A DNA stretch of 64,000 bases from Kalmusia sp. IMI 367209 (taxonomy: Eukaryota > Ascomycota > Dothideomycetes > Pleosporales > Didymosphaeriaceae), in the NCBI GenBank assembly GCA_027946365.1, contig JAPEUQ010000016.1, positions 124,001-188,000 of the forward strand. The letters are read 5' to 3'. Under the pieces are notes generated by a model. That model saw nothing but the letters and a program-made list of their open reading frames with translations, was not told the DNA's origin and did no database searches. This document shows, in pieces, positions 36,090 to 47,615 of the stretch. Made by a program: the position numbers and the translations under genes. The stretch's first letter is position 1; each line of letters starts with the position of its first letter.

Positions 36090-36816
36090 CCAACAACAAA
36101 TGGCCAACTTGTCACCTCAGGGCATGCCCCATACTGGGACTCCCAATGCTGGTGGCATGCAGATTGCTAACATGAATTTGCAGCAGCTCCGCCAACATTA
36201 CATGGCTCGCAAACAGCAATTGATCAACACTTTTGGCAACAATGTCCCGCAGCAGCACATGGTGTCGATGCGCCAACTCGAAGCGGCTATCAACTCCAGA
36301 GAGGCACAGCAGCAGCAACAAGCCCAACAGCAGGCAATGTCCCAGTCTAACCAAATGCATATGAACCAGGGTATGCCCAACCAGATGGGCATGCAAGCAG
36401 GCGGCAACCCTCAGGCCTCCGTCCAAATGCAGCAGTACCAGCAACTCCTCCAGCAACAGCGTGCACAGCAACAGCGCCAGAGTCAGATCGCCATGATGCG
36501 GCAGCAGGCAATGCAACAACAGGGTGGCCAAATGAACGCAAGCATGATAAATAACATGCCTGCCGGATTCAACGTCAATATGAGCAATATGAATGGGATG
36601 AACATGAATATGGCGAATATGCAGGGTATGGCACAGGGGAACATGGGCATGCAGGGCATGCAGGGCATGCAAGGAATGAACATGGGGAACATGCAGGGCT
36701 TGAATCAGGCGCAGATGCAACAGATGCTTATGATGCGGCAGGCGCAACAGAGGGCTGCTATGCAACAGGGTCAGCAGCAGCAGGGTGGTGGCGAGATGAC
36801 TTGGAGCAATGTCTGA
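33946..36816 (+). CDS. SPT20: SAGA complex subunit Spt20
   Basis: Single exon, 956 residues from the ATG at 33946 (the frame is open further upstream but without ATG). Spt20 is a structural subunit of the SAGA transcriptional coactivator. The conserved Spt20 domain spans about residues 40-210: YVTRAEDILRKFNGKPPSLRVYLHQNHF, then the hallmark EEFYAMNIPFYDNCLIVEVHNF, and later TCPKLYLEPTKSFEESLALMEAI at about 295-320. The remaining two-thirds is low complexity: a charged coiled-coil-like segment (about 400-450) and a Gln/Met/Asn-rich tail with an 11-residue polyglutamine coded by pure CAG and GMQGMQ repeats near the end. Gln-rich tails are usual in this family. The gene is divergent from the GH1 gene. 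Confidence 0.93.
36055..36087 (+). repeat. (CAG)11 microsatellite in SPT20
   Basis: Eleven uninterrupted CAG codons coding for polyglutamine. The surrounding glutamines use mixed CAA/CAG. A pure run of this length is likely length-variable between strains. Confidence 0.95.
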
Positions 36817-37377
36817 GCCGTAGTGTGAGTGATTCTGGGTGTGCTTTTCTCGTTGTACTACGCTACACTCTGGTTTTGCGGATCTGGGAAGCATTGCTCT
36901 TATGTTTATTTTCAAAGATATCAGCCTACTTGTCATGTAGGCTAGGGTGCGGATCTGGCGTTCGGATGGTAACGCGGTAGATACCCCTTCTGCGCTGGAT
37001 CTGGGTGGGCACAGGATTAAATTTGGGGGTGTGCATTTGCGGTGTTCAATGACCTTCTAGTTGAGAGCATCAATGCCAGAATCACGACTACTTTCATCAA
37101 TATAGTGCCATTCATCTCACTAAATTGCCATGAAAATTTATGACTTAATCATATGCAGGATTGCCAATGGCCTACTTGCTCAATAAGCTACTATACATTC
37201 CATTCTGTAGTCGAAAGGTTCATTGGAACCTCGAGATAGCAACCACCCCTTCATGCATGCCATGACCCAATGAATGCTTTATTTTTGTGTTCATGTTGTT
37301 CCGTTAATTCGGTCTGCCCACAGTGTGCGCCCCTCCCTATACTACCTCCAGCTTCACGGATCCTTCACAGTCCTTTC
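36817..37377. other. Convergent intergenic region
   Basis: About 0.56 kb between the 3' ends of SPT20 and the SRPBCC gene. Nothing was recognised. Confidence 0.5.
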
Positions 37378-38022
37378 CTATTTAGCAGCAGCCTTGGCGA
37401 GGTCGGCCAGGGCTTCGCGACGCTTGAACTTGGCATCCTCGATGACTCCTGTACGCAAGCTTATCAGTTTTCCTTGTCTAGCTTATGTACCAAACGATGT
37501 AAGGGAGGAAACATACCGGCATCGGCATCACTGGAGAAGTTGCCCGTCCAAGTCACAAAGGTGTGTCCTTCATGCTTGCCTGATGTAACAGGGTAAGCGC
37601 GGATAGTGCTCACGACGCTGGTGTAGCTTAGAGCGGGTTGGGAGGAGATGACGGAATAGGTGATGAAGTGGTCGATGCTCTGTCAGTCCAGAGTTAGCTC
37701 GAACCGCATCACATATCTCTTAACTACTCAAGCTGTATATCTATGTTCTAGAATTCTCCTTTCGTGAGTCCGGGGCTGTGGTGAATACACATACAGAGTG
37801 CTCCTCCTGCTTGACATCCAACACAGTGCCATCCTTGAACGTCCACTTCACGATATCCGTCTCCGGCGACGTGCCACTCTTGATCTCTTCGCTCTTCTCG
37901 AGCTTGCTCCAGAAGGTGGAGAAGGCGGGTAGCTTGATGAGGTGCCAGACGGCGCTGAAGGGGGCTTCGATGACGGCGGATTCGCTGACGGAGGTCGACG
38001 TGGGGATGCGAGAGCCGGACAT
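37378..38022 (-). CDS. SRPBCC/polyketide-cyclase-like small protein
   Basis: Three minus-strand exons: 38022-37795, 37679-37517 and 37448-37378 (153 residues), introns GT-AG. The fold signature is that of START/Bet v1-like lipid-binding proteins: SVSESAVIEAPFSAVWHLIKLPAFSTFW at the N-terminus, the central FKDGTVLDVKQEEHS strand, and GHTFVTWTGNFSSDAD before the long C-terminal helix DAKFKRREALADLAKAA. Proteins of this size bind a hydrophobic ligand in a central cavity; some act as cyclases, most are uncharacterised. There is no targeting signal, so it is probably cytosolic. Splicing in frame through the WTGNFSSDADAG segment supports the model. The ligand is unknown. Confidence 0.85.
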
Positions 38023-39990
38023 TGTTGTGGTTTGGGATTGTATGGTGCTGTCGCAGATGGGTAATTTTATTGGGTTATGTGCGAGGAGGGATGGTGATGG
38101 TGCTTGATTGGAGTATGGAGAGTGTTAGGTGTCTGGGTTTTGACGCGAGGGGTAGCTGTTTGCTTGGGTGGCGTCATAGTAGGGAGTTTAGGAAAGTTGC
38201 GAAGCTACCCCGCCCCCGCGTTTGGAAAGCTTGCAAGAGACGTCCAGACATATGTTTAAGCATTGAGCAACGAATTGATGCTGCATAAAGAACTCCCATT
38301 GATGTAGTGTCCTTCGTACTGTTGGAAAGTGCAGAAAGTATTAAGAAGATATCCTTCCATAAGAGTTCGTGCTTTTTGTTTAGGGTACAGACTTTTACAC
38401 CTTGTGCGTGGCCACCTTACGTACGTTCATTCACCCTTCGCAACGATATTATTCAGTCCCTTTTACCGAAATTCTTGCAGGAAAATTAATTATGATAGTG
38501 TAAGTGTGGGTTTAAAATATCGAATTGTGCTCCTAATGATTAAGCGCGTCGATCCTTCCTTTGTCCCTATATCGCTTCCTACCATCAATACCATCTGACG
38601 GACATTACCGCTACAATGAATTCTCAAAATTCTAGCAAGTTATCATGACTATGAGTTAATACTCGAGCAACTTTGAGCTTTCACTGGCAGATAGGAGGGG
38701 TTTATCGTGGATTTTCCTTGATCGCGTCCGAGGTGGCCGTTTGTTGTAATGCATCAAATAACTGATGAAGTCTTAGTGAACGAGAGCATATGGGTCCCGA
38801 TACGTTCATCTACATTGCTCTGCAGACAGATGTGTAGCCTTATTATACTGCATCAAGATATCGAATAGAAGTCAGGACTGTGGATGAATTTGGTCGGTTT
38901 CTTGGCCTACGAGGACTACGTGCTGAATAGCTTTCGGGCGACCGGTAGTGACCTCGTGGCTGTGAACAATCTCTGCAGGGACTAGCATCCCTCTGAAGAG
39001 CTTTGATACAATCCTCAGGTAGTCGTACTATCTGGAGTGTCGTTAGGATTAGATCCGTGCCCAAGAAGAAGAGCTCGCGAAGACTCGGTCCAGCTCGATA
39101 TGGAAAGTGGCGTGCCCATTCTGCGGTAGAGACGTTGCCGGTTGGGTCGCAGCGGAGATGTAAGAGCCACCTTGCCAGGTGAGGCAGAGGCACGTTGGCA
39201 GGTGGGTTTGTTGTGGTGATGCTGCGGTCGGTGTGATGGTAATTTATAGTGTACATGAATGTAGCGTAGTTCTACGCGAAATGGAAGGCGCGACCCGCAC
39301 ACCGATAAACCATGAGCATGACTATGGGGGCCGTTCCTTGGTCGGAAATCAAGAGAGTTCTCTCTTAAGCATCAGAGTAATGTTGCCTCGCACGGTCGTA
39401 CCGATACTGGAGCAGTGGAAGATACACCCAAGTAGAAGTCGCATCGTGGTTGTGATGACTGTACGCTCTGCACCTTCCTGTTTCGAAACATCATCTAGAC
39501 AAGCCTCTCAAGCTTTTGACCCACCTTACAACCCCACAAATCCGCAGACAAACTTACCAATGACATGTCTCCACTCGAGCACGCACTGTGCCCGCCGCAC
39601 AAAGGCTTATCCGACGAACAGCTCCCGCTGCACGGTGCAGCAAATCAAGAGGACGACAATTTCGCTGATGACGCCCGTTGGCACGGGCGTGCCTGAGCCG
39701 CGGGAGAAACCACGCGAAGCCATCACATTTGACGGATCCGCGGAGACACCAGCGACCAGGTTCCCGCAAGCTACGAGCAAGCATGCTCTGACCCATTACC
39801 GTGATTGGGACAACTGCAAGCGTATTGCGCGGTATCTCCAGGCAATGACGACGTCTACGTGGGAAGACGCAGGGTAGCTATGATAGCTTAGGAGCTTGGA
39901 CCGGACGTACAAAAGGATCTGGCAACCAGGCAGAATGTCGATTCTACAGGCTGCCGAGTTTCTGGTGCTTCCTTCTAGCCAATTGTCAAA
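38023..39990. other. Divergent intergenic region, no supported gene
   Basis: About 2 kb between divergent genes. A plus-strand frame (39179-39877, 232 codons) and a minus-strand frame (38843-39256, 137 codons) are open, but their translations lack hydrophobic cores or motifs and overlap each other. The 3' end of the plus frame (HYRDWDNCKRIARYLQ) looks slightly protein-like. I do not call either. Confidence 0.4.
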
Positions 39991-41972
39991 ATGAAACTCC
40001 AATCGCTTGCGGGCCTGTTGTCCATTCCGGTCGTTGCCGCGAGCTGGACGAAGAACATCAACTATCGATCGCCTTCAGAGCACCACCCCTCGCTAGGGAT
40101 TGCGATTCACAAAGTTGTGAAGCGGAATGACTACCAGACATCCTGGGATCCGGCTCAATTGAACTTCACACACGGCGTTGCGTCTGGCGATCCCTATCCC
40201 GACAGCGTTATCCTCTGGACACGGATCAGCCCTACGACGGATAATGACAGGTCGAACGTGACCGTCTCTGGCTACGTGCAGCTGTACGACCACGACAACA
40301 AGAAGTTCGTGTCGGTATCGAAGGCGCCTGTGTGCGTGGAGTACAAGGTTGCCTCGGATGAGCAGTTTGGAGACGTAGTAGATCACGGCAAGGTCTACAC
40401 GTCTTCGGATGTGGATTACACGGTCAAGGTACGGATGCCGCATTGCTATTTTGAAGGTAACTAACAAATGTAGGTTGAAGCGAAAAACTTGGAGGCCTAT
40501 ACAAACTACTACTACCAGTTCAATGTGTGCAACTCTAACAACACGAGCCCAGTCGGAAGGACGAAGACTACGCCAGACACCGATGATGACGTGACCAAAA
40601 TCGGTCTTGCCATCTATTCGTGCTCCAACTATCCCTTCGGCTTCTTCAATGCCTATGGAAACCCTGTGCGCAAGGTACGATTCTCTGAACTCCTCGGACC
40701 CCCAGATCCAGATATTCACCGTACCTCTAGGACTCTGTAGACTACGTCATCCATCTCGGCGACTACATCTACGAATACAAAAACGGCGACTATGGCTGGG
40801 GCCAAAGCATCGGCCGGGTCCCGCAGCCCGACAAAGAGATCTTCTCCCTTTACGACTATAGAAGACGTCTTGCCACTTACCGCACCGACCTCGATCTCGT
40901 CGCTAGCCACCAACACTTCCCCTGGATTCCTGTCTGGGATGACCACGAGGTTGCCGATAATGTCTACCGTGATGGTTCTTCAGAGCTCAATAACACGGAA
41001 GCGTCTTTCATTCATGACGGTGGCGTCTCAGTGGATCAGCGCAAGATGAACGCCGTACGTGCCTACTTCGAGTGGATGCCCATTCGCCAGGTAGAGATGG
41101 ATGATAACCTGCGCATCTGGCGCAGTTTCAGCATCGGAAAATTACTTGATCTTGTCATGCTAGATACACGCAACTACGACCGCTCCATTACGGATCTCTA
41201 CTGGAACACAGACTACGTCCACGACATCTCAAACGACGCCGGCCGCTCCCTTATGGGACCTCGACAGGAACATTGGTTCTACTCACAGCTCTCTGCGTCC
41301 GCTTCTCGCGGTGCAACATGGCGCGTCATCGGCTCGCAGATCGTATTTAGTAGACTGAACGAATCTGCTGCGTATGGAGATGACAACCCGCTCAACTACG
41401 ACAGCTGGGATGGCTACATGGCTAACAAGAACCGCACGCTAAACCACCTGTACTCCAACAACATTGGCAACAATATCTTCCTAGCCGGCGACAGCCACGC
41501 CTCCTGGGTCAGTGATCTTGTCTGGTTGGACGAGAAGCCGTACGACAAAGAGACTGGCGAGGGTGCAATTGGCGTCGAATTCGCGGGGACAGCTGTGACG
41601 TCTCCTTGCCCCTACGGTGCGAACATCTCGCTCGCCACAGCAAACAATTACTCGTCATGGTTGCAAAATGCGAATGACGAGCTGCAGTGGCAGGACCTAT
41701 ACTACCGCGGGTACTACGAGCTGCACATCAGCGGAGAAGAAGTCGTTGCGAACTTCTTCGGACTACCGACGGTGGTGGAGAGGAATGGGTGGGAGATTCC
41801 GATTGCGAACTTCACCGTCAAGAGTGGGGCAAACAAGTTGCAGAGGCCAGTTGGTGGAGGCGTGGTAGAGAGTGGGAGTCTGAAGGGAGGCAAGACGGTG
41901 CAGACCAATGCCACGATTGACACGCACAACGGGACATGGTTCGTGAGTCATGCGGGGCTGGAGGTACTGTGA
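39991..41972 (+). CDS. Secreted PhoD-type alkaline phosphatase/phosphodiesterase
   Basis: Three exons: 39991-40428, 40474-40674 and 40731-41972 (626 residues); introns of 45 and 56 bp, both GT-AG. It has a signal peptide (MKLQSLAGLLSIPVVAAS). An N-terminal beta domain (FTHGVASGDPYPDSVILWTRISP) is followed by the PhoD metallophosphatase domain: SCSNYPFGFFNAYG, HLGDYIYEYKNG, FPWIPVWDDHEVADN, LVMLDTRNYDR and LAGDSHASWV, which supply the Fe/Ca-binding residues known in bacterial PhoD. These enzymes release phosphate from esters and diesters outside the cell, often under phosphate limitation. Many N-glycosylation sequons fit secretion. Both introns splice in frame inside the domain. Substrate preference is not predictable. 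Confidence 0.92.
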
Positions 41973-42969
41973 GTAGTAGGGGGGCTCCTTGTAAGTAGAT
42001 TCTAATGTAGAAGTAATGTTGAAGTTTGCAGTAATGATGTCGATGTACAAAGGTTGACGAAGACTCTTTCGAGCAACTGATCGAACATTGATAAAGTCGA
42101 TGATGTGTGTGCTTCAGTAAGCTCTTTCCCTATTAACTCTTGTTTATACGCTTTCTATGTTGATACAAGCCTATCTGCTTCCAACGTGGGTTGACTAAGC
42201 AGTCTGCCTCGCGCGATGAAGATGCGTTCGATCATCGACCTGTTCTGATCTGCCGTTGTGCCTCCACGCCACTTGGCCTCTTTCGACGTGTCATGCTCCA
42301 TCTAAACGATAGTATTACCCGCATGCAAACCCGCCACTTGCACGCTTTTCGTTGGCCCACTCCCAAGTCGACTCACGTTACGCGTGGGTGGCGGAACCTA
42401 TGGGGGCGGAGCGCGCCAATCGCTTGGGGGCCAGTGGCGCACCGGAACACACGGGGTGAGATTGAGGATTCTAGAAGCGACTCACCAGGTGCCGGTACCG
42501 GTGAAGCAGGCGGAATTCGAGGTGAGGTTGCAGAAGAGGCCGTTTCACGATACGAAATTCGATAGCCCCCAAGTTTCGCTCGAGCAGAGAGCCAGAGACT
42601 GGCAGTTGTTGCAGGTGATGTGGTATTGATGGTATCGATGTTGGAGCGCGATGTTGCTCAAATGTTTACAGGTGCTACGCTACGCTACGCCGTGCAGTTC
42701 CGTGCTGCTGAAAAGGAAAAGTAGAGGTATATCCGACAGACATATCAAGGATCGTCCCAAAACGCAAAAGCCACAGATTACCCATCCCAAAAATACACAG
42801 GTAGAAAGATAGGTCAATATCGATGTGGACATGTCGTGCGAGTCCTGCCGCCCGCATACGTAGAACGCCGGAAAACCCCTGGGCCCTGAACACCGTCGCT
42901 GCAAGAAATGCGTTGCAAGAATATTTTTTTGGTTCGAACCTGAAGGAAAAAGGGAGGGGATTGCAGGGG
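41973..42969. other. Convergent intergenic region
   Basis: About 1 kb between the 3' ends of the PhoD gene and the next minus-strand gene. Overlapping plus frames of 81-124 codons (42191-42629) carry no motif. A short GCTAC tandem run lies near 42674-42690. Confidence 0.45.
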
Positions 42970-44030
42970 CTACGCAGACCCAAGCCCCAGCTCGATCTCT
43001 CTTCTCCGCTCTTCCCGACTCATCGCTCTCGAATGGTTACTCCGTGCGCCAATGCTGGCTGGCCGGTTTGTTGAGCGTCCTCTGTCCTGCCATCGCTCCC
43101 ACGCTTGCGTCTCACCCAGGCTGTCTGGCCTACTCTGTGACCTTGCGCGGTTCCACTCTGCGTGCGACACAGGCGGGGTCCCTACGAGTTCCTGGCTGTT
43201 CGCTATTCTATGCCTCTCTTCTTGGTCATCTGGCAAATCGATTCTGAACGTGGCGGAGCTTGCGTCTGGACTGGGACCGTTGTCCTTTTGCATGAGCAGA
43301 AGTGCCATCTGCTGGTTTATGCGGTCGTCCTCGGAGAGCGGGAGGTCGGGCGGTGCAGACGGCGAGCGTGCGGCGGCGGGATACATGTTTTGGATGAAGT
43401 TGTTGTAGTAGCCTTGCTCCGACCAGAGGTTGTGGGAGCGGCTGTTGTAGTGTTCTTTGAGCTTAACGATGCGACGATGGGTCCAGAGTAGGAGGACGCC
43501 GTAGAGGAGGGTGGAGGTAGTGGATATAACGGTGCCGGAAATGGCGGCGGTTGCCCATACGTAACTTTTGGAGGCAAGGAAGTTGTAGGCTATGGTGAGG
43601 AGGCCAAGGGCGGAGGAGGTGAGGGCGGGACTGTGGTGGAGGCTGTTAGTTGCATGAAGACGTAGAGCTGGGAATGCGCGGCGTACAGAAAGATGGCTTC
43701 GGCCTGGAACATCTCATTGCGACAGGCGAAGCAGAGCAGGGCTGTGAAGGAGTAGCCTGCAGTGAGGAGGGCGACGACGAAGACGGAGAGCACGGCTTGG
43801 CTTATTCTGAGCTGCGGTTCTTTGGCGTAGAGGCCCGGCAGTATGAGGTATCTGGCCCAAGACGTTAGCTTGCACTCGACGAAGGCTGGGCATAGCTGGG
43901 AAGGGCCGTCTCACCCGCACAAGATCATCCACGAGGCGGCAAGGGCGATGAAGCGCCAGTACCAAGCCTCTCTGGCGCTCGCATTGCCTTGGAGATTGAT
44001 GTACTTCTTCGAAGCAGAGCGGATGGGCAT
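42970..44030 (-). CDS. Multi-pass membrane protein, unknown
   Basis: Three minus-strand exons: 44030-43915, 43851-43687 and 43630-42970 (313 residues), introns of 63 and 56 bp, GT-AG. Hydrophobic helices: WRFIALAASWMILCGYLIL (about 24-45), VLSVFVVALLTAGYSFTALL (about 60-80), PALTSSALGLLTIAYNFLA (about 95-113) and TAAISGTVISTTSTLLYGVLLLW (about 118-141). Then comes RRIVKLKEHYNS and a cytosolic, Ser/Pro/Arg-rich tail of about 150 residues with EDDRINQQMALLLMQKDNG. This looks like a conserved Pezizomycotina membrane protein that I cannot name. The frame is kept across both introns and the helix pattern is continuous only after splicing, which supports the model. Confidence 0.8.
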
Positions 44031-47000
44031 TGGGACGGTCGCGACGCGCGGTGTGTGCGTGGGGTGAGGTAGCAGAGAGTGTGTTTGCGGTTTGGTGCTC
44101 TCGCGCGGTGAGGAGGCCGCGAACCCCTCATGCGCTGGGCGCTTGGATGAAGGGGACAAACGAGTGTCGGGGAGCGAGCGTGTCGGTGCAAGGAGCTGTC
44201 TTGCGAGGCGTAGAGGTGTATATGGGTGCGCGGCGGGCACGGTGTACAGGCGCAATTCAGCCTAACTGGGCGAGTTTCCAGGGCTGCAGATCGCTTCGTT
44301 GCGGGCGGGAATGCGGCCGAGGGGCGTGCGTCGGGGGCGGCACAGCAGCAGCGTCGACAGAGTGCAGCGGCAAACAAGTGGACGGCAGACGGCAGACGGC
44401 GAGAGGGGAGAGGAGAGAAGGCGAGGGGAGGGGAAGGCGGGTGAATATCAGGCAGCGCTGCGGTCGAGGGACAGCGGCTGGGCCACGCTGGAAACGAGGC
44501 GCGGAGAGCAGAGGAGAGAGCAGAGTAGATGCGCGCATCCCGGCTCAGCCACGAGCTGCAACCATGACCAGCCCTCGAATTCGATAGCCCAGAAGAGCCC
44601 AGCGCCCAGACGAGCATGCGAGTCCGACGATGAGCTGCGCTAGAAGCCCCGATCATCGCCGGGGGGGTGTGTGGTTTTCGTCTGGCCCTGTCCGGTCCTC
44701 CTGCTGGCTGTCCTTTCACTGCGCACCCTCGCCCCTCTGCGCCCGTCGTCGACACCACCCAACAACCCACCACATGATGTCACGCCGTTGCAGCCGTGGT
44801 GCCCGTCGAAGCCGCTGCGTTCCCCAAGTACGTCTGGCCCGTAGGGCTCCCACAGACCAGCGTGCGGCTGCGATCCGCGCGGCGGACACTACCTTAGTCG
44901 CGTCCTCGCGCTGCTTGCTGGCGACCCTGAGTCGTGGCATTGGAGACGTACCTGGCCTCTGCGCCCACGCCGCGCCGCACCACACAGTCTACAGTCTCAC
45001 CTCTCACCTCATGAGCCACCGTTCCTCGCTCCTGGCCAGACGCCCGGCAGCCAGAGACACGGCAATCGTTGCTCCGTGAGCCCCCAAGCCCGCCACCCTC
45101 CTGGCCATCCGACCTCCCTACGCGGATGACGTACACACGCCGTTCCGTCTCCACCACGACGAGATTGCACCGCACTCTCACTTCACTCCATCGGCTCGAA
45201 TCTCCGATGCGTTTCACGTCAGAGAAATTCGATGACCGCTAGTCCCCTTCAACCCAGCGCTCAGCTGGACGGCCCGCCTGAAGAGACTTTCCCACCTCAA
45301 GCTGGAGTCTCGCTGTCATGAAGGCTAAAGGATTTATCCCCCTTCCCCATACGGCCTCCCGTCTTTTCTCACGCTCGCAAACCCAGCCATCGCTGAACAC
45401 ATGACTGGCTCACCCCCCCTGGGGCCAACATGTCTCCAATGAGATCCGTCTTACCAATAACCGCACTGCCTGACATATACACGCACGACCACCCCCCATC
45501 TCACACAGGGCAATCGACTATTCTCCGATCACATCGCCTTCGATCGTCCACACAAGCCCTGCACCGCCGCGCTTTCTTCTTCTTCAAGTCGCACTGAAAC
45601 ACGCAAGAGCGCGCGGGTACCTGGATCCCCCTCATACAGTTCGTATTCAGCCTCCGCCTGCGCCTGGTCTCCACGTGCACCACCACCACCATCACCTCCC
45701 ACGAATGCACTGCCCCAAACAACGATGGAGTTGCAATGGGACACTGATACTACCTAACCCAGCCCTATACTTGAAACGTAGTTTACACTGCAGGATGCGC
45801 ATTCGCGAAATCTCGCTTGCTTCGCCTATTCAGCCCTGTGCACTGCTCGCTCTGCTCTCAGCGATGCACTCGAGCAGCATTCATGGATTCAATCACTCGG
45901 CCGAACGTATTATAGAGAGGGAAGTGCAGGTATACCGCAACGTTGACTCCTCCCGTTGCTCCTACAAACCTTATCATTTCCTACTGCATCGAGCTGTTCT
46001 TGCGGTGTGCCGAGAATTGCTTACCGTGACGCGTCGTCCAACGTGTCGCATAGTGTTACTGGGTACAAGTGCAGGAGCCGACCCCGACGAATCCACAACT
46101 CAACCTGCCTCTCTCATAGTCGGGTCCTTGAAGTCTCACAAACGGTTTTCTCCTCAGCTCGCCACATCGCACCTTTTTCGGCAGCAAACAAAATCAATGG
46201 GGCGAGCGTCCATCACTCGCACGAGAACTGTCAGCCTGAAATATCGGACCATCCACCCCATTCAATTTGATCACGTGTTCATATCCTTCCCAGGTCTCTC
46301 GCTTTCCTTTCGTCGTCCCACCTCCGTTCTCATCTCACCCTTTGTTCACCGTACCAACTCCGCAGCATCCTCACCCGCCCTCTCCGCTTGCACTCACACG
46401 TGGTTACCCCCTTGCGCCTACCATCAGTCCTTAGCGAGCCCGTACTCGCTTCGCACAATCCATCTAGGAACATAAAATCTTTTTCCGCTGCGCCACAAAG
46501 TGTTTATCGTGCAATTCGCCAAGCTAAGATCGCATCGGGGATGCATAGGAAGGAACAAGGTGGAGGCTTGAAGCGAGCCGAAGGATCCGCGTGTCCATTC
46601 AGACTGCGGTGAGCTTCTTCGCGATACCGCTAAATGGAATATGCTACCTTCAAGTAATTGGTTTGTTCGATGGGCAGGTGTAGCTTTTGTTGGTGGGCGG
46701 CCTTGGGCGGCCTTGGGTGGCAGTGATCAGGGTCTAAGAGTTCATTGGGAATCAAACCGCTAACAACAGGTCAAAACGTAGCATGGGACGAGGTGAAGTC
46801 GATGCTGGATCAAGCAAGCTGAACAGATGTACTGCGTGATATCTAGCTAAATCATCCATAATACATCGATGGGGCAAAATCCATAAAGCAGGGCAGGTGA
46901 GCGGGACCTGAAACTGACAATACGATCGAGACAGCCTCGTTGAAGTGACCGCTCAATTGGAAAGCGACTGAAAGCGGATTGGCCATGGTGAGTCGAGTAG

Positions 47001-47615
47001 GGAAAGGTGACGGAGCTCTGTTGAAGTCAGGAGTCTGGCCCTAGATTTGCATCTAAACCGGAAGCGGTTCATGGCATACAAGGCAGCTCATAAGTTCGCA
47101 TTGAAGGCGCAGCCGAACAAGAGCATTCATGAACTTCTTTCAGGGCGAAACAATCGAACAACACTCCCTAGAAGTCTACCAAGTTAATATACGACATAGA
47201 TTTGGGCCCATGACTGAATCGATTGGGTGCATATCAACGCAAACAATCGACGCAGACAGGTTCGGAACTAGATCTTTGGCTTCTGGTTTCAACTCAAGGA
47301 CAGGTCGAACCCAGGGAGCTTATTCCAGTCCAAAGGAATCAAATCGAACCTAGGAAATCAAGTTCGGCCGCAGGATTGGTACCGTAGTAACGTGAGATGA
47401 AGTACACGCGACTTATATATATATTGTATGCCAAAGAATATCCTCCAATTACATAGAATAGTGACTCATTTCGTGTTTGTCCAAATTTCAAGGGAATGAG
47501 ATTCATATTGGACAACGTACAGTGCTATCATGACATGTATCCCCACATATTCTTTCTCGCATGTGTTTTCCGTGAATCCTACACTGTGTTCACTTGGAAC
47601 GTGTGTGATGTCTAA
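44031..47615. other. Longest gene-free stretch
   Basis: About 3.6 kb with no supportable gene. 44090-44560 is GC-rich and includes a purine tract (about 44398-44445) that is a CT tract on the strand of the upstream-lying membrane-protein gene. 44640-46600 is CT-rich on the plus strand with many overlapping open frames, the longest 266 codons at 45675-46475, but their translations are Ser/His/Arg/Pro-rich and motif-free. A direct GGGCGGCCTTG duplication lies near 46695-46716. It may hold long untranslated leaders, a non-coding RNA, or a fast-evolving gene I cannot recognise. Confidence 0.4.

Noticed and set aside
39179..39877. 232-codon plus-strand ORF
   Set aside because: The translation has no motif or hydrophobic core and overlaps an equally open minus frame; it could be chance. 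Only its last 50 codons look slightly protein-like.
42191..42629. Two overlapping plus ORFs of 124 and 81 codons
   Set aside because: No recognisable domain, no supporting splice structure, and mutually exclusive frames.
42920..42945. GGTTCGAACC resembling a tRNA T-loop
   Set aside because: No matching acceptor, D or anticodon arms nearby; it is a simple palindrome.
45675..46475. 266-codon ORF in the gene desert
   Set aside because: It lies in CT-rich sequence where stops are rare, its composition is Ser/His/Arg-rich, and it has no family pattern.
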